From positions 1-48,405 of the forward strand of contig CANHQZ010000014.1 of assembly GCA_947463125.1 (NCBI GenBank): a stretch of 48,405 bases of DNA, in the 5' to 3' direction. Made by a program: the position numbers and the translations under genes. Source of the stretch: Flavobacteriales bacterium (GTDB lineage: Bacteria; Bacteroidota; Bacteroidia; NS11-12g; UBA955). This document shows, one piece after another, positions 17,093-27,826 of the stretch. The stretch's first letter is position 1. Every line of letters starts with the position of its first letter. The notes below the pieces were generated by a model, which saw only the letters and a program-made list of their open reading frames with translations, was not told the DNA's origin and made no database searches.

Positions 17093-17644
17093 TTATTTGG
17101 ACGCTGATTTACCTGCTTTCTTCCTCAATACCTCACCGGCAAACTTAATACCCTTGCCTTTATAAGGCTCAGGCTTACGAAATGAACGGATTTTAGCGGC
17201 AATCTGACCTAAGAGTTGCTTATCTGCGCACTCCATGGTGATAGAAGGGTTCTGGCCTTTGAGCGTTTCGGTAGTTACCTTGATTTCCTGTGGAATTTCC
17301 AGCATGATGCGGTGTGAATATCCAAGGGTAAAATCAACGAGGTTACCCTGATTAGACACTTTGTAACCAACCCCTACCAACTCCTGTTTAACTGTGTGAC
17401 CCTGGCTAACACCAACAACCATGTTTTGAATCAATGCGCGGTACAAACCGTGCAGCGCCTTGTGTTGCTTACTGTCGCTTGGGCGATTGACTGTCAGCAC
17501 TCCATCGTTGATATCTATGGTGATTTCAGTTCCGATGTATTGCGACACTTCTCCTTTTGGACCCTTGGCGATAACGTTTCCATTGTTGTTTACAACGGTA
17601 ACACCTGCCGGGATGCTTATGGGTGCTTTTCCTACGCGTGACAT
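17093..17644 (-). CDS. rplF: 50S ribosomal protein L6
   Basis: L6 lies near the sarcin-ricin loop at the factor-binding site. The 183-aa product shows the MSRVGKAPISIPAGV opening, GPKGEVSQYI near 33, the LVGVGYKV block near 109 and the C-terminal KPEPYKGKGIKF near 157. It is the usual gene between rpsH and rplR. Confidence 0.98.
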   Translation of the reverse strand: MSRVGKAPISIPAGVTVVNNNGNVIAKGPKGEVSQYIGTEITIDINDGVLTVNRPSDSKQHKALHGLYRALIQNMVVGVSQGHTVKQELVGVGYKVSNQGNLVDFTLGYSHRIMLEIPQEIKVTTETLKGQNPSITMECADKQLLGQIAAKIRSFRKPEPYKGKGIKFAGEVLRKKAGKSASK

Positions 17645-17668
17645 TTTATTTTGTTTACTTAAATATTT

Positions 17669-18067
17669 TTATGATACGTAACAGAGTACTTCACCGCCAA
17701 CATTCTGGGTACGGGCTTCTTTATCTGTCATTACACCTTTCGATGTAGTCAGTATAGCCACACCCAGACCATTCAACACGCGGGGCATATTTTCTACACT
17801 TGCATACCTGCGAAGACCCGGCGAGCTGATTCTGGATAAATTGCGAATCGCACTTGCTTTAGTCACAGGATCATACTTAAGTGCTATTTTGATAACACCC
17901 TGTTTGTTGGCTGAATCTTCAAACTTGTATTTAAGGATATATCCTTTTTCATACAATACACGGGTGATTTCCTTTTTAAGATTGCTTGCAGGAATTTCAA
18001 CAATTCTATGCTTAGCCTTCATGGCATTTCGCAATCTGGTCAGAAAATCTGATATAGGATCGGTCAT
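17669..18067 (-). CDS. rpsH: 30S ribosomal protein S8
   Basis: S8 is a primary 16S central-domain binding protein. The 132-aa product has [20 protein letters not shown] at the start, the [20 protein letters not shown] block near residue 79, and the C-terminal [12 protein letters not shown] with the closing GGEVLCYVS. In E. coli it represses the spc operon; whether that applies here cannot be seen. Confidence 0.98.
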   Translation of the reverse strand: MTDPISDFLTRLRNAMKAKHRIVEIPASNLKKEITRVLYEKGYILKYKFEDSANKQGVIKIALKYDPVTKASAIRNLSRISSPGLRRYASVENMPRVLNGLGVAILTTSKGVMTDKEARTQNVGGEVLCYVS

Positions 18068-18085
18068 TTTATTCTTGTTTAATTA

Positions 18086-18355
18086 TTACCAACTTGATTT
18101 AGTTACACCTGGAATTTTACCGTCACTTGCAAGCAACCTGAACTGGTTACGGCAGATGCCGAAGGTACGGATATAGCCTCTGGGACGACCGGTCAGTTTG
18201 CAACGGTTGCGTAAACGAACAGGAGATGCATTTCTGGGAATACGCTGCAAAGCCTCGTAATTGCCCTCTGCCTTAAGAGCGGCGCGTTTTTCAGCATAGC
18301 GGGCCACCAGTGACTCACGTTTGCGCTGTCTTGCCTTTATGGATTCTTTTGCCAT
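18086..18355 (-). CDS. rpsN: 30S ribosomal protein S14 (long, zinc-free form)
   Basis: An 89-aa S14, the long form that lacks the two CxxC zinc pairs of the short form. It starts [20 protein letters not shown], has [20 protein letters not shown] near 41 and ends [15 protein letters not shown]. It lies between rplE and rpsH. Confidence 0.98.
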   Translation of the reverse strand: MAKESIKARQRKRESLVARYAEKRAALKAEGNYEALQRIPRNASPVRLRNRCKLTGRPRGYIRTFGICRNQFRLLASDGKIPGVTKSSW

Positions 18356-18360
18356 TTGTA

Positions 18361-18912
18361 TTATTTACTTTTAAAGGGGAAACCCAGTAACTTGAGCAAT
18401 TCCAGACACTCTTCGTCGGTTTTTGCAGTTGTTACGATGGTGATGTCCATACCGGTAATTCTGTTAACTTTATCGATATCGATTTCAGGGAATATGATTT
18501 GTTCGGTTACGCCCATGTTAAAATTACCGCGGCCGTCAAAACCTTTCACATTCAGCCCCTGGAAATCACGCACACGAGGCAGAGCAATGCTGATGAGGCG
18601 ATGAATGAAATCATACATAGCTTCTTTGCGCAAAGTCACCCTGGCTCCGATAGGCATATTTTCTCTGAGTTTAAAGTTAGAAATAGCCTTGCGTGAAAAT
18701 GTTGCCTGTGCTTTTTGACCAGAAATTTTGGTCATTTCTTCAACTGCGGCATCTACCAGTTTTTTATCATTTACTGCAGCACCTACACCCTGGTTTAGGC
18801 TTACCTTAACCAGACGGGGCATTTCCATTACGTTCTTGTAACCGAATTTCTCCTTAAGAGCCGGCACTACGACTTCTTCGTAGCGGGTTTGCAGAAGTGG
18901 TTTATAGCTCAT
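18361..18912 (-). CDS. rplE: 50S ribosomal protein L5
   Basis: L5 joins 5S rRNA to the large subunit and contacts the small subunit head. The 183-aa product shows [14 protein letters not shown] near residue 31, [20 protein letters not shown] near 70, [19 protein letters not shown] near 93 and [12 protein letters not shown] near 114. It follows rplX by 11 bp. Confidence 0.98.
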   Translation of the reverse strand: MSYKPLLQTRYEEVVVPALKEKFGYKNVMEMPRLVKVSLNQGVGAAVNDKKLVDAAVEEMTKISGQKAQATFSRKAISNFKLRENMPIGARVTLRKEAMYDFIHRLISIALPRVRDFQGLNVKGFDGRGNFNMGVTEQIIFPEIDIDKVNRITGMDITIVTTAKTDEECLELLKLLGFPFKSK

Positions 18913-18923
18913 CTTTTATAATC

Positions 18924-19244
18924 TTATTTAATAAATTCTCCGGTTTTGCGGGCTACTCTCTGAAGTTTACCCTGTTCATTCAGCTTTCTGCCGATGCGGG
19001 TTGGTTTTCCACCCACAACAACCATCAGGTTTGAAATGTGAATTGGAGCTTCAACCTTGTCGATCTTACCGCTGGTGTTTTGAGCGGTTGGCTTGCGGTG
19101 TTTGGTAACGATGTTCAAACCTTCCACCAAAGCACGGTTATCGGCAACCATTACCTTGAGAACCTTACCGGTTTTTCCCTTGTCATCGCCGGAGATTACT
19201 TTTACGGTATCCCCTTTTTTGATATGCAATTTAACTTTAGACAC
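18924..19244 (-). CDS. rplX: 50S ribosomal protein L24
   Basis: L24 is an assembly-initiating large subunit protein at the exit tunnel. The 106-aa product carries the KOW motif ([20 protein letters not shown] from residue 9) and the [13 protein letters not shown] block near 42. Its place after rplN is canonical. Confidence 0.98.
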   Translation of the reverse strand: MSKVKLHIKKGDTVKVISGDDKGKTGKVLKVMVADNRALVEGLNIVTKHRKPTAQNTSGKIDKVEAPIHISNLMVVVGGKPTRIGRKLNEQGKLQRVARKTGEFIK

Positions 19245-19256
19245 TTTCTTTATCGA

Positions 19257-19625
19257 TTAGAGCACTTCAGGTGCAAGTGATACAATTTTCATAAACTGCT
19301 TGTCGCGAAGCTCTCTGGCCACAGGACCGAAGATACGTGTACCTCTGGGTTCATCCGAAGCGTTCAGCAGCACACAGCTGTTTTCATCGAAGCGGATATA
19401 AGAACCGTCGGGGCGACGCACTTCTTTCTTCACACGCACAACAACGGCTTTGGATACAGCTCCTTTTTTTACGCCGCCACCGGGCATAGCGTCTTTTACG
19501 CTGACCACAATTTTATCGCCTACTGAGGCATAACGACGACCTGAGCCACCGAGTACCCTAATGCAAAGCACTTCGCGTGCACCGCTGTTGTCAGCTACTT
19601 TTAATCTTGATTCCTGTTGTACCAT
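19257..19625 (-). CDS. rplN: 50S ribosomal protein L14
   Basis: L14 bridges to 16S rRNA in the 70S ribosome. The 122-aa product begins [20 protein letters not shown], has [15 protein letters not shown] near 51 and ends [12 protein letters not shown], the invariant family ending. It starts 1 bp after the rpsQ stop. Confidence 0.98.
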   Translation of the reverse strand: MVQQESRLKVADNSGAREVLCIRVLGGSGRRYASVGDKIVVSVKDAMPGGGVKKGAVSKAVVVRVKKEVRRPDGSYIRFDENSCVLLNASDEPRGTRIFGPVARELRDKQFMKIVSLAPEVL

Positions 19626-19626
19626 C

Positions 19627-19887
19627 TTATTTAGCTTTTTCTACTACTTCGACCAATCTCCAACGTTTGGTTTTGCTCAGGGGACGGGTCTCCATGATGC
19701 GAACGATGTCATTCTCTCCACACTGGTTAGTTTCGTCATGAGCGGTGTATTTCTTGGTCTTTTTGAAATACTTACCATATTTGGGGTGTTTCACGTTACG
19801 AACAACCGATACTACGATGGTTTTATCCATTTTGGTACTGGTCACCGTGCCGGTAATTTCTTTCCGTGAATTCCTTATTGTTTCCAT
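19627..19887 (-). CDS. rpsQ: 30S ribosomal protein S17
   Basis: S17 binds the 5' domain of 16S rRNA during early assembly. The 86-aa product has the OB-fold [20 protein letters not shown] near residue 13, the KYTAHDE segment and MESTRP-like [19 protein letters not shown] at the end. The ATG shares one base with the rpmC stop (TAATG), so the two are coupled. Confidence 0.98.
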   Translation of the reverse strand: METIRNSRKEITGTVTSTKMDKTIVVSVVRNVKHPKYGKYFKKTKKYTAHDETNQCGENDIVRIMETRPLSKTKRWRLVEVVEKAK

Positions 19888-20123
19888 TAGTTATTCTCTC
19901 CGTTATTCTTTTTCATGTAGGCAGCCAGCTCAAACTGAATGCGACGGCTGTTCAATTCCGTAAGCATCCTTGCGATATTCTTGCGGGTAATTGACAGTTT
20001 ATGCGGCTGTTCAATCTGAGAAACTGTGTTTTGGAACTTCATTTTCTGATAGCGCGTACGTTCTTCTCTGTAGGCTGTTACGAGTTCCTTATTAGACATT
20101 CCTTTAATTTCTTCGTTTTTCAT
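19887..20123 (-). CDS. rpmC: 50S ribosomal protein L29
   Basis: L29 lies at the exit tunnel and takes part in trigger factor and SRP docking. The 78-aa product is helical and charged ([20 protein letters not shown] near residue 5) with the typical [14 protein letters not shown] block near 44. It has a short Asn-rich tail. It lies 2 bp after rplP and overlaps rpsQ by one base. Confidence 0.96.
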   Translation of the reverse strand: MKNEEIKGMSNKELVTAYREERTRYQKMKFQNTVSQIEQPHKLSITRKNIARMLTELNSRRIQFELAAYMKKNNGENN

Positions 20124-20125
20124 TT

Positions 20126-20551
20126 TTATGCCTCCTCAGCAAAATCAGGACGTACAACAAATTTGGTAGTTACGGGCAACTTTTGGGCTGCCAGGCGCAT
20201 CCCTTCTTTAGCTGTTTCCAGCGGAACGCCACCTACTTCAAACATTATAGTGCCGGGCTTTACAGTAGCAACCCAGTATTCTGGTGCACCTTTACCCTTA
20301 CCCATACGTACTTCAGCAGGTTTTTTGGTAACGGGTTTGTCTGGGAAAATACGGATCCAAACCTGACCTTCACGTTTAAGATAGCGGGTCAGCGCAATAC
20401 GGGCTGCTTCGATCTGACGGGCAGTGATCCAGTGAGGTTCCAGGCTTTTGAGGCCGAAACTACCGAAATCCACGCGGTGACCACGGGTGGCTACACCTTT
20501 CACACGGCCTTTCTGCTGTTTCCTGTATTTGGTTCTTTTTGGGCTAAGCAT
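20126..20551 (-). CDS. rplP: 50S ribosomal protein L16
   Basis: L16 lies near the A-site tRNA elbow. The 141-aa product starts [16 protein letters not shown], has [20 protein letters not shown] near 41, [20 protein letters not shown] near 66 and the [10 protein letters not shown] segment. It lies between rpsC and rpmC. Confidence 0.98.
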   Translation of the reverse strand: MLSPKRTKYRKQQKGRVKGVATRGHRVDFGSFGLKSLEPHWITARQIEAARIALTRYLKREGQVWIRIFPDKPVTKKPAEVRMGKGKGAPEYWVATVKPGTIMFEVGGVPLETAKEGMRLAAQKLPVTTKFVVRPDFAEEA

Positions 20552-20574
20552 CGTTATTTCTTTTAGTCTTTAAA

Positions 20575-21324
20575 TTATTTGCGCTTACGGCGATCTCCAC
20601 CCGGACGAGGACCTCTGTCGCGGTCTCTTCCTCTGTCATCTCTGCCTCTTGCGCCGTCACGCTTTCTTTCTGTGTCCAACTGAGGTGCCAAATCTACTTT
20701 GCCATAGATTTCACCGCGGCAAAGCCAAACTTTGATACCAATTTTACCGTAAACGGTTTGTGCTTCTACTATTGCGTAGTCAATATTGCTTCTGAGCGTG
20801 TGCAAAGGGGTACGACCGTCTTTATACATTTCAGAACGTGCAATTTCACCACCGTTCAAACGACCACTGATTCTTACCTTAATACCTTCAGCTCCCATTT
20901 TCATGCTGCTTTGAATAGCATTTTTTACAGCACGTTTGTATGAGAAACGGTTCTCGATCTGCTGGGCAATGTTTTCACCTACCAGCTGAGCATCAAGTTC
21001 AGGTCTTTTTATTTCGTTAATGTTGATCTGAACATCTTTGCCGGTGATTTTGCGAATTTCTTCACGAATGGTATCAACCTCCTGCCCTCCACGACCGATA
21101 ACTATACCGGGACGTGAGGTGTGGATAGTAATGGTGATACGCTTTAATGTACGCTCAATTACCACTTTGGCTATACCACCCTTGGGTATGCGAACGCGCA
21201 GATATTTGCGGATTTTTTCGTCTTCTACCAGTTTATCACCGTAGTCTTTACCACCGTACCAGTTGGAATCCCAACCGCGAATGATTCCCAGACGTAATCC
21301 TATTGGGTTAACCTTTTGTCCCAT
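20575..21324 (-). CDS. rpsC: 30S ribosomal protein S3 with charged tail
   Basis: S3 forms the mRNA entry site and helicase with S4 and S5. The 249-aa product has [20 protein letters not shown] at the start, the KH domain [20 protein letters not shown] near 73 and the C-terminal domain [17 protein letters not shown] near 149. After about residue 215 it ends with an Arg/Asp/Gly-rich tail of some 33 residues ([20 protein letters not shown]), which is not part of the usual fold. It lies 1 bp after rplV. Confidence 0.98.
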   Translation of the reverse strand: MGQKVNPIGLRLGIIRGWDSNWYGGKDYGDKLVEDEKIRKYLRVRIPKGGIAKVVIERTLKRITITIHTSRPGIVIGRGGQEVDTIREEIRKITGKDVQININEIKRPELDAQLVGENIAQQIENRFSYKRAVKNAIQSSMKMGAEGIKVRISGRLNGGEIARSEMYKDGRTPLHTLRSNIDYAIVEAQTVYGKIGIKVWLCRGEIYGKVDLAPQLDTERKRDGARGRDDRGRDRDRGPRPGGDRRKRK

Positions 21325-21325
21325 A

Positions 21326-21691
21326 TTAGTTGTTTACCTCACTTTTTGTTACAGTATCAATGACAATCGTTACGTGGTTACTGCGCTTACGCTGACGGTA
21401 TCCACGACCCTGTGGGGCAGTACGCAGACGTTTCATCGTAACACCACCATCAACCAAGATTGATTTCACATACAAATCGCTGTCCTCAATTCTCTCACCG
21501 GAATTAATCTGGCTCCAGTTGGCTACACCGCTACGGATGAGTTTGCTCAAAAACAAGGCATAACCGGGCTTTTGATTCCACTGAAGGATATTGAGTGCGC
21601 GCTCTACTTTCTGACCACGAACCAAATCTGCCACCATACGCATTTTGCGTGGTGAAAGAGGGCAGTTTCTCAAAATTGCTTTTGCTTCCAT
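21326..21691 (-). CDS. rplV: 50S ribosomal protein L22
   Basis: L22 lines the exit tunnel with an extended loop. The 121-aa product has [20 protein letters not shown] near residue 7 and the loop/strand block [20 protein letters not shown] near 82, then the NHVTIVI ending strand. It follows rpsS by 17 bp. Confidence 0.98.
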   Translation of the reverse strand: MEAKAILRNCPLSPRKMRMVADLVRGQKVERALNILQWNQKPGYALFLSKLIRSGVANWSQINSGERIEDSDLYVKSILVDGGVTMKRLRTAPQGRGYRQRKRSNHVTIVIDTVTKSEVNN

Positions 21692-21708
21692 TTTGTTTCT
21701 TCTCCCTA

Positions 21709-21966
21709 TTATTTGCTGTGACCTTTGAACGTACGGGTTGGAGCAAATTCGCCCAACTTGTGACCTACCATGTTCTCGGTTACATAAACCGGAATGAATT
21801 TATTTCCGTTGTGCACAGCGAATGTGTGTCCCACAAAATCCGGGAGTATCATGCTGCGGCGCGACCAGGTTTTAACAACTGATTTTTTGTTACCCTCATT
21901 GAGAACGGTAACCTTGCGCATCAACTTATAGTCTACGAATGGGCCTTTTTTTACTGACCTTGCCAT
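21709..21966 (-). CDS. rpsS: 30S ribosomal protein S19
   Basis: S19 binds with S13 in the head of the small subunit. The 85-aa product starts [19 protein letters not shown] and has [20 protein letters not shown] near 33, [20 protein letters not shown] and the final [12 protein letters not shown]. It follows rplB by 12 bp. Confidence 0.98.
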   Translation of the reverse strand: MARSVKKGPFVDYKLMRKVTVLNEGNKKSVVKTWSRRSMILPDFVGHTFAVHNGNKFIPVYVTENMVGHKLGEFAPTRTFKGHSK

Positions 21967-21978
21967 TTTCTTTAATTA

Positions 21979-22818
21979 TTAATTGCTGTTCCTCTTACTT
22001 TTTCTACGTTCGATGATCAGGCGGCTCGTGGCTTTCTTCGGCGCACGGGTCTTCTGACCTTGTGAATAAATCAGGTTTCTTGAACGTGCCTGACCACCTT
22101 TGTTGCGGCCTTCGCCACCACCCATCGGGTGATCGACAGGGTTCATCGCGGTGCTTCTGGTTCTGGGACGAATGCCCATCCAGCGGCTACGACCTGCTTT
22201 GCCTTTGCGCAATAAGTTGTGCTCGCTGTTGCTTACAGAACCGATGGTAGCTAAACAAGCAGACAACACTTTTCTCAATTCGCCGGAAGGCAATTTGATG
22301 GTTGCATACTTGTCTTCACGACCCAGCAGCTGGGCATATGAACCGGCACTTCTGCAAATCTTGGCACCCTGACCGGGAGACATTTCTATGTTATGAATCA
22401 GAGAACCCAGCGGAATTTCAGACATAGGCAGTGCATTCCCGATTTCGGGTGGAACACCTGAACCCTGTTCAATCTTTTGTCCTACTTTAATTCCATTGGG
22501 AGCAATGATATAGCGTTTATCACCGTCAGCAAACTGCACCAAAGAGATGAATGCGCTGCGGTTTGGATCGTATTCAACGGTAAGTACTTCACCGGCAACA
22601 CCATGATTGGCTCTTTTGAAATCAATCAAACGGTAGCGACGCTTGTGACCGCCTCCGGTGAATCTCATGGTCATGCGACCCTGGTTATTTCTTCCTCCTG
22701 ATTTCTTGATAGGAACTATCAGGGATTTTTCCGGTTTGTCTGTAGTGATTTCAGCAAACGAATTTGCAATGTGAAACCGTTGACCGGGCGTAGTTGGATT
22801 TAAACGTTTTACTGCCAT
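21979..22818 (-). CDS. rplB: 50S ribosomal protein L2
   Basis: L2 is needed for subunit joining and supports the peptidyl transferase centre. The 279-aa product has the [18 protein letters not shown] block near 52, the [10 protein letters not shown]-like [20 protein letters not shown] near 206 and the [12 protein letters not shown] loop with the conserved histidine near 229. Length is normal. It lies 2 bp after rplW. Confidence 0.98.
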   Translation of the reverse strand: MAVKRLNPTTPGQRFHIANSFAEITTDKPEKSLIVPIKKSGGRNNQGRMTMRFTGGGHKRRYRLIDFKRANHGVAGEVLTVEYDPNRSAFISLVQFADGDKRYIIAPNGIKVGQKIEQGSGVPPEIGNALPMSEIPLGSLIHNIEMSPGQGAKICRSAGSYAQLLGREDKYATIKLPSGELRKVLSACLATIGSVSNSEHNLLRKGKAGRSRWMGIRPRTRSTAMNPVDHPMGGGEGRNKGGQARSRNLIYSQGQKTRAPKKATSRLIIERRKSKRNSN

Positions 22819-22820
22819 GA

Positions 22821-23105
22821 TCAGATGTTTTCGTAAAAGTCAATGTTGAAACCTTCTTTTAACGTCACGATGGCCTTTTTATACCCGTTGGTATAACCGG
22901 AGATCTGGCCTGTACGTCTGTTGCGACGCATTTTCCCCCTTGCAATCATTGTGTTTACTGATGCCACTTCCACACCATAGAAATCTTCGATGGCCTTTTT
23001 GATTTCGTCTTTGGTAGACTTCTTGTCTACAACGAAACCATACTGACCACGCTTATCCATGATAGCGGTCATTTTCTCAGTAATCAACGGCTTCTTGAGT
23101 ATCAT
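22821..23105 (-). CDS. rplW: 50S ribosomal protein L23
   Basis: L23 forms the docking site for trigger factor and SRP at the tunnel exit. The 94-aa product has [20 protein letters not shown] at the start, [20 protein letters not shown] near 25 and [20 protein letters not shown] near 56. It overlaps the rplD stop by 4 bp (ATGA). Confidence 0.98.
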   Translation of the reverse strand: MILKKPLITEKMTAIMDKRGQYGFVVDKKSTKDEIKKAIEDFYGVEVASVNTMIARGKMRRNRRTGQISGYTNGYKKAIVTLKEGFNIDFYENI

Positions 23106-23728
23106 TGTTTATTTGATTCTTCTAATTTGGTTAATGCTCCTTCGGTGAGAATAAGCTTACCGGCCTTCAATACCTGATAGGTGTTGATATCAGTAGCTTT
23201 CATCACAGTGTTACCTTCAATATTTCTTCCGCTGAGGTAAATATTTTTGTTGGTTTCCGCGGTCACAAACAATGTGCGCTCATTGATATTCAAAGCATTC
23301 AAAAATCCTTTGAACTCAGAAGTCTTTGGCGTAGCCATTTCAAAATCCTCAACTACAAGAATGTTATTCTCTTTTGCTTTGTAAGAAAGCGCGCTCAGAC
23401 GGGCAAGTTTCTTCAGTTTCTTGTTCAACTTGAAAGAATAATCGCGGGGACGAGGACCATGAATACGACCACCACCCACATAGATACCAGACTTCAAGCT
23501 ACCATGACGCGCACCTCCTGTACCTTTCTGGCGAAACAACTTGCGCGTACTGCGTGATATTTCAGAACGGTCTTTGGTTTTATGGGTTCCCTGACGCTGA
23601 TTTGCCTGAAACTGTTTTACGTCAAGCCAAATAGCGTGGTCATTCGGTTCGATGCCAAATATTTCTTTCGAAAGAGTAACTGACCTTCCGGTTTCAGCAC
23701 CCTGTTTGTTTAATACATTTACTTTCAT
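23102..23728 (-). CDS. rplD: 50S ribosomal protein L4
   Basis: L4 is an early assembly protein whose loop lines the exit tunnel; in E. coli it represses the S10 operon. The 208-aa product has the loop [20 protein letters not shown] near 62 and [20 protein letters not shown] near 87. No leader resembling the E. coli S10 regulatory hairpin is visible; the rpsJ upstream gap here is only 8 bp. Confidence 0.98.
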   Translation of the reverse strand: MKVNVLNKQGAETGRSVTLSKEIFGIEPNDHAIWLDVKQFQANQRQGTHKTKDRSEISRSTRKLFRQKGTGGARHGSLKSGIYVGGGRIHGPRPRDYSFKLNKKLKKLARLSALSYKAKENNILVVEDFEMATPKTSEFKGFLNALNINERTLFVTAETNKNIYLSGRNIEGNTVMKATDINTYQVLKAGKLILTEGALTKLEESNKQ

Positions 23729-23730
23729 GG

Positions 23731-24357
23731 TTAACGCTCTACTATTACGGTGGCACCATTATGGCCGGGAACAGATCCCTTAACCAATAACAAATTTTGT
23801 TCAGGCACGATACGCAGCACTTGCATGTTGACAGCTTTTACGCGGCGATTGCCTGTTTGACCTGCCATGCGAATCCCTTTGAATACACGTGCAGGAAAAG
23901 AACATGCACCGATTGATCCGGGGGCGCGCAAACGGTTGTGCTGACCGTGGGTAGCTTCACCCACACCTGCAAAACCATGGCGTTTTACAACACCCTGAAA
24001 ACCTTTACCCTTTGAAGTTCCGATGATGTCAACGAACTGACCTTCCTCGAAAATAGATACATCAAAAATATCTCCGAGCTTGGCAGCTGCTTCAGCTTCG
24101 TCCGGGTTGCGAAACTCAACAAATGACTTTTTCGCTTCAGTATTAGCCTTGGCGCAGTGGCCTTTCAACGCAGCACCTGCATTCTTTTCTTTTTTCTCAC
24201 CCCAGGCCATCTGGATAGCGCTGTATCCGTCCTTCTCCTGGGTTTTCACCTGTGTAATTACGCAGGGACCAGCTTCGATAACGGTGCAAGCCACTTTGCG
24301 GCCATCAGCATCAAATATGCTGGTCATTCCGAGTTTTTTTCCAATTAATCCTTCCAT
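23731..24357 (-). CDS. rplC: 50S ribosomal protein L3
   Basis: L3 starts 50S assembly and reaches the peptidyl transferase centre. The 208-aa product opens [19 protein letters not shown] and has [20 protein letters not shown] near 115, [20 protein letters not shown] near 135 and [15 protein letters not shown] near 167. It lies 8 bp after rpsJ and 2 bp before rplD. Confidence 0.98.
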   Translation of the reverse strand: MEGLIGKKLGMTSIFDADGRKVACTVIEAGPCVITQVKTQEKDGYSAIQMAWGEKKEKNAGAALKGHCAKANTEAKKSFVEFRNPDEAEAAAKLGDIFDVSIFEEGQFVDIIGTSKGKGFQGVVKRHGFAGVGEATHGQHNRLRAPGSIGACSFPARVFKGIRMAGQTGNRRVKAVNMQVLRIVPEQNLLLVKGSVPGHNGATVIVER

Positions 24358-24365
24358 GGTTCAAA

Positions 24366-24674
24366 TCACAATTTGATTTCAACTTCTACCCCGCTGGGCA
24401 GTTCTATTTTCATAAGAGCATCTACTGTTTTGGTAGAGCCATTGTAAATGTCAATCAGTCTCTGATAGGTGCAGTACTGGAACTGCTCACGTGCTTTTTT
24501 GTTAACGTGTGGTGAACGCAGCACGGTAAATATCTTCTTCCTTGTGGGAAGAGGAACCGGACCACTTACCACCACATCGGTAGTGCGCACGGCCTTCACT
24601 ATTTTCTCAGCGCTTTTATCAAGCAGGCTGTGATCGAAAGACTTTAATTTTATGCGAATCTTCTGGCTTAACAT
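24366..24674 (-). CDS. rpsJ: 30S ribosomal protein S10
   Basis: S10 serves in the small subunit head and, as NusE, in transcription antitermination. The 102-aa product has [20 protein letters not shown] near residue 6, [20 protein letters not shown] near 35 and [20 protein letters not shown] near 55. It directly follows fusA (8 bp); there is no tuf gene between them. Confidence 0.98.
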   Translation of the reverse strand: MLSQKIRIKLKSFDHSLLDKSAEKIVKAVRTTDVVVSGPVPLPTRKKIFTVLRSPHVNKKAREQFQYCTYQRLIDIYNGSTKTVDALMKIELPSGVEVEIKL

Positions 24675-24682
24675 TTTCTTAA

Positions 24683-26818
24683 TTATTTACTGGCTGCTCC
24701 GTTTACTTTCTTCAGCACCTCGTCTGCAATGTTGCGGGGAGTTTCTGAGTAATGACTGAATTCCATACTTGAAGTGGCACGACCTGAGGTAATAGTACGC
24801 AGGGTTGTTACGTAACCAAACATTTCGCTCAGGGGAACTTTTGCTTTTACTACCTGAGAACCGGCGCGTTCGTCAATACCTTCCAGCTGTCCGCGGCGAC
24901 GGTTAAGGTCACCCATAACGTCACCGGTATTTTCAGCAGGCGTTACTACTTCGAGTTTCATAATAGGCTCAAGAAGAACAGGTCCGCAATTGCGGGCAGC
25001 TTCACGGAAACCTCCTCTTGCAGCAACTTCGAATGACAATGAGTCAGAGTCAACCGGGTGAAATGATCCGTCGAACAAACGAACTTTGATAGAGCTGATA
25101 GGATAACCGGCGAGTACACCGTTAACCATAGCAGCTTTGAAACCTTTTTCAACTGAAGGTATAAATTCGCGGGGAATTGAACCACCAACAATCTCATTAA
25201 CAAACTGAAGACCTTCTCCTTTGAAATCTGCGTCAGCGGGGCCAAGTTCAAACTGAATATCAGCAAATTTACCACGACCACCGGTTTGCTTCTTGTAAAC
25301 CTCACGGTGGGTATAGCCGCGGGTAATGGCTTCTTTGTAGGCCACCTGAGGAGCTCCCTGGTTACATTCTACTTTGAATTCACGCTTCAAACGGTCGACG
25401 ATGATTTCAAGGTGCAATTCACCCATACCGGAAACGATGGTCTGACCTGTGTCCTGATCGGTTTGAACGCGGAAAGTAGGATCTTCTTCGGCCAATTTTG
25501 ACAGAGCAGTACCCAGTTTATCACTGTCGGCCTGAGTTTTAGGCTCGATAGCCAAACCAATAACTGGGTCAGGGAATACCATTGACTCTAGAACTATAGG
25601 ATGTTTTTCATCACACAGCGTGTCTCCGGTTTTAATATCCTTAAATCCTACTGCTGCACCGATGTCACCGGCACCGAGGGATTCAATCGCATTTTGCTTG
25701 TTGGCGTGCATCTGGAAAATACGGCTGATACGCTCTTTGTTACCGCTACGGGTATTGAGCACGTATGAACCGGCATCCAGCTTACCACTGTACGCACGCA
25801 TAAAGGCGAGACGGCCTACGTAAGGATCCGTTGCAATTTTGAATGCTAATGCACTGAATGGCTCATCATAAGATGGCTTGCGGGTAATTTCTGCTTCTGT
25901 ATCGGGGTTTGTGCCCTTAATATTCTCTTTGTCAAGAGGACTAGGCATCAATTCCATAACGAGATCCAACATGGTCTGTACGCCTTTGTTCTTGAAAGAG
26001 GAACCACAAACCATGGGAACAATTTTCATTTCGAGTGTAGCCTGACGAAGTGCATTGAGAATTTCACGCTCGCTGATACTGTTGGGATCTTCGAAGAATT
26101 TTTCCATCAATGTCACATCGTATTCAGAAACGGCCTCAAGAAGCTTTTCGCGCCATTCCTGGGCTTCTGCTTCCATTTCAGCAGGAATAGGAACGATCTG
26201 ATAAGTCATACCTTTATCCGCTTCATTCCAAATCATGCCACGGTTGTTTATTAGATCTACAACGCCTTTAAAGTTATCTTCTGCACCTATTGGGAGCTGC
26301 AGGGGTACTGCATTGCTGCCCAGCATGTCACGAACTTGATTTACAACATTCAAGAAATCAGCACCGGCACGGTCCATCTTGTTCACAAATCCAATACGGG
26401 CTACGTTGTAGTTATTAGCCAGACGCCAGTTGGTTTCAGACTGGGGCTCTACACCATCAACTGCACTAAATAAGAATACAAGACCATCGAGTACACGCAG
26501 TGAGCGGTTTACCTCAACGGTAAAGTCAACGTGACCTGGGGTATCGATGATATTGATATGGTATTCTTTGGTATCAGCGTTAGGACGACCGTCTGTTGTA
26601 GGATAGTTCCACTTAACGGTAGTAGCTGCAGATGTGATGGTAATACCTCTCTCCTGCTCCTGAACCATCCAGTCCATGGTGGCGGCACCATCGTGCACCT
26701 CACCGATTTTGTGGTTCACGCCCGCATAATAAAGAATGCGTTCTGTGGTAGTGGTCTTACCGGCATCAATGTGAGCGGCAATACCGATGTTTCTTGTGTA
26801 TCTAAGGTCGCGTGACAT
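24683..26818 (-). CDS. fusA: Elongation factor G
   Basis: EF-G is the translocation GTPase. The 711-aa product has the P-loop [19 protein letters not shown] near residue 15, the switch region [14 protein letters not shown] near 57, [12 protein letters not shown] near 92 and NKMD near 146. Domains II-V follow, including [18 protein letters not shown] near 477 and the [21 protein letters not shown]-terminal block near 661. All parts are intact. It lies between rpsG and rpsJ. Confidence 0.98.
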   Translation of the reverse strand: MSRDLRYTRNIGIAAHIDAGKTTTTERILYYAGVNHKIGEVHDGAATMDWMVQEQERGITITSAATTVKWNYPTTDGRPNADTKEYHINIIDTPGHVDFTVEVNRSLRVLDGLVFLFSAVDGVEPQSETNWRLANNYNVARIGFVNKMDRAGADFLNVVNQVRDMLGSNAVPLQLPIGAEDNFKGVVDLINNRGMIWNEADKGMTYQIVPIPAEMEAEAQEWREKLLEAVSEYDVTLMEKFFEDPNSISEREILNALRQATLEMKIVPMVCGSSFKNKGVQTMLDLVMELMPSPLDKENIKGTNPDTEAEITRKPSYDEPFSALAFKIATDPYVGRLAFMRAYSGKLDAGSYVLNTRSGNKERISRIFQMHANKQNAIESLGAGDIGAAVGFKDIKTGDTLCDEKHPIVLESMVFPDPVIGLAIEPKTQADSDKLGTALSKLAEEDPTFRVQTDQDTGQTIVSGMGELHLEIIVDRLKREFKVECNQGAPQVAYKEAITRGYTHREVYKKQTGGRGKFADIQFELGPADADFKGEGLQFVNEIVGGSIPREFIPSVEKGFKAAMVNGVLAGYPISSIKVRLFDGSFHPVDSDSLSFEVAARGGFREAARNCGPVLLEPIMKLEVVTPAENTGDVMGDLNRRRGQLEGIDERAGSQVVKAKVPLSEMFGYVTTLRTITSGRATSSMEFSHYSETPRNIADEVLKKVNGAASK

Positions 26819-26845
26819 GAATCTTCTTCTCTTCTTCTATATAAA

Positions 26846-27316
26846 TTAAACCCTGAAATGCGAGAATGCCTTGTTGGCTTCAGCCATTTTATGGGTATCT
26901 TCTTTCTTTTTTACAGCAGCACCTTCACCTCTTGAGGCTGCCAAAATTTCGCCGGCCAATTTTTCAGCCATGGATTTCTCGTTGCGCTTGCGGGCATAAC
27001 CTATCATCCATTTCATACCTACAGCGGTGCGGCGGCGGGGTGAAACTTCGGTAGGAATCTGGAAAGTAGCACCACCAACACGGCGCGCCTTTACTTCTAC
27101 GGTCGGCATCACGTTATTAAGAGCCTTACGCCAGGTTTCCAATCCGGGTTCGTCCGGAGCCTTCTTTTCAACTATTTCCAAAGCATCATAAAAAAGGCTG
27201 TATGCGAGCGACTTTTTGCCATCATACATCAGGCCATTCACAAAGCGGGTTACAACGGTATCGTTGAACTTCGGATCGGGCAGCAGGAGGCGTTTTTTAG
27301 CGCGGGTTTTTCTCAT
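26846..27316 (-). CDS. rpsG: 30S ribosomal protein S7
   Basis: S7 organises the 3' major domain of 16S rRNA and contacts E-site tRNA. The 156-aa product has [20 protein letters not shown] at the start, [20 protein letters not shown] near 26, [20 protein letters not shown] near 76 and the final [10 protein letters not shown]. It is the second gene of the str operon, 32 bp after rpsL. Confidence 0.98.
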   Translation of the reverse strand: MRKTRAKKRLLLPDPKFNDTVVTRFVNGLMYDGKKSLAYSLFYDALEIVEKKAPDEPGLETWRKALNNVMPTVEVKARRVGGATFQIPTEVSPRRRTAVGMKWMIGYARKRNEKSMAEKLAGEILAASRGEGAAVKKKEDTHKMAEANKAFSHFRV

Positions 27317-27348
27317 GGTCTATCAGGTATACCTTAATAATGTTGGAC

Positions 27349-27726
27349 TTATTTTTTCTTAGGACGTTTGGTACCGTACTTGGAGCGACGCTGGTTACGG
27401 CCTTCAACACCGGCTGTATCGAGCGCACCGCGTACGATGTGATAACGAACACCCGGAAGATCTTTCACCCTTCCACCGCGCACTAGCACAATGCTGTGCT
27501 CCTGAAGGTTGTGACCTTCACCGGGTATGTAGGCATTCACTTCCTTGCCATTGCTCAAACGAACACGGGCAACCTTGCGGAGTGCTGAGTTAGGTTTCTT
27601 AGGCGTGGTGGTATAAACACGTGTGCAAACACCACGACGCTGGGGGCATGAATCAAGGGCGGGCGACTTGCTCTTCCAGAGCGTCTCCTGGCGACCTTTG
27701 CGTATTAACTGTTGAATAGTAGGCAT
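27349..27726 (-). CDS. rpsL: 30S ribosomal protein S12
   Basis: S12 is the decoding-centre protein targeted by streptomycin resistance mutations. The 125-aa product has [11 protein letters not shown] at the start, the [20 protein letters not shown] loop near 41 and the [19 protein letters not shown] loop near 86. The lysines and proline where resistance substitutions usually occur are wild type. It is the first gene of the supercluster; a promoter lies at 27749-27779. Confidence 0.98.
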   Translation of the reverse strand: MPTIQQLIRKGRQETLWKSKSPALDSCPQRRGVCTRVYTTTPKKPNSALRKVARVRLSNGKEVNAYIPGEGHNLQEHSIVLVRGGRVKDLPGVRYHIVRGALDTAGVEGRNQRRSKYGTKRPKKK

Positions 27727-27748
27727 ACTATCTCCTCAAAAAGGGCAG

Positions 27749-27779
27749 CAAAAATACAGCTATTTTTCATCAATTCCAA
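27749..27779 (-). promoter_or_regulatory. Promoter of the str-S10-spc-alpha cluster
   Basis: On the minus strand TTG (27779-27777), a 20-nt spacer and TATTTTTG (27756-27749) fit the Bacteroidota consensus. Transcription would begin near 27743, giving a leader of about 17 nt before rpsL. It is the only strong match I found upstream of the 17-kb ribosomal protein cluster. Confidence 0.65.
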
Positions 27780-27818
27780 CACTGTAAGTAAAATTTTCTT
27801 AATCCCCTGAAATAATAT

Positions 27819-27826
27819 TAAGTTTG
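27819..27826 (+). promoter_or_regulatory. -7 element upstream of the LtaS-like gene
   Basis: TAAGTTTG fits TAnnTTTG; the -33 position has only a poor TCT. If used, transcription would start near 27831, which is inside the longest open frame (GTG at 27826), so the true start codon would lie downstream. Confidence 0.45.

Noticed and set aside
24683-27726. Possible missing tuf gene as a rearrangement
   Set aside because: tuf is commonly located elsewhere in Bacteroidota, so its absence between fusA and rpsJ is normal.
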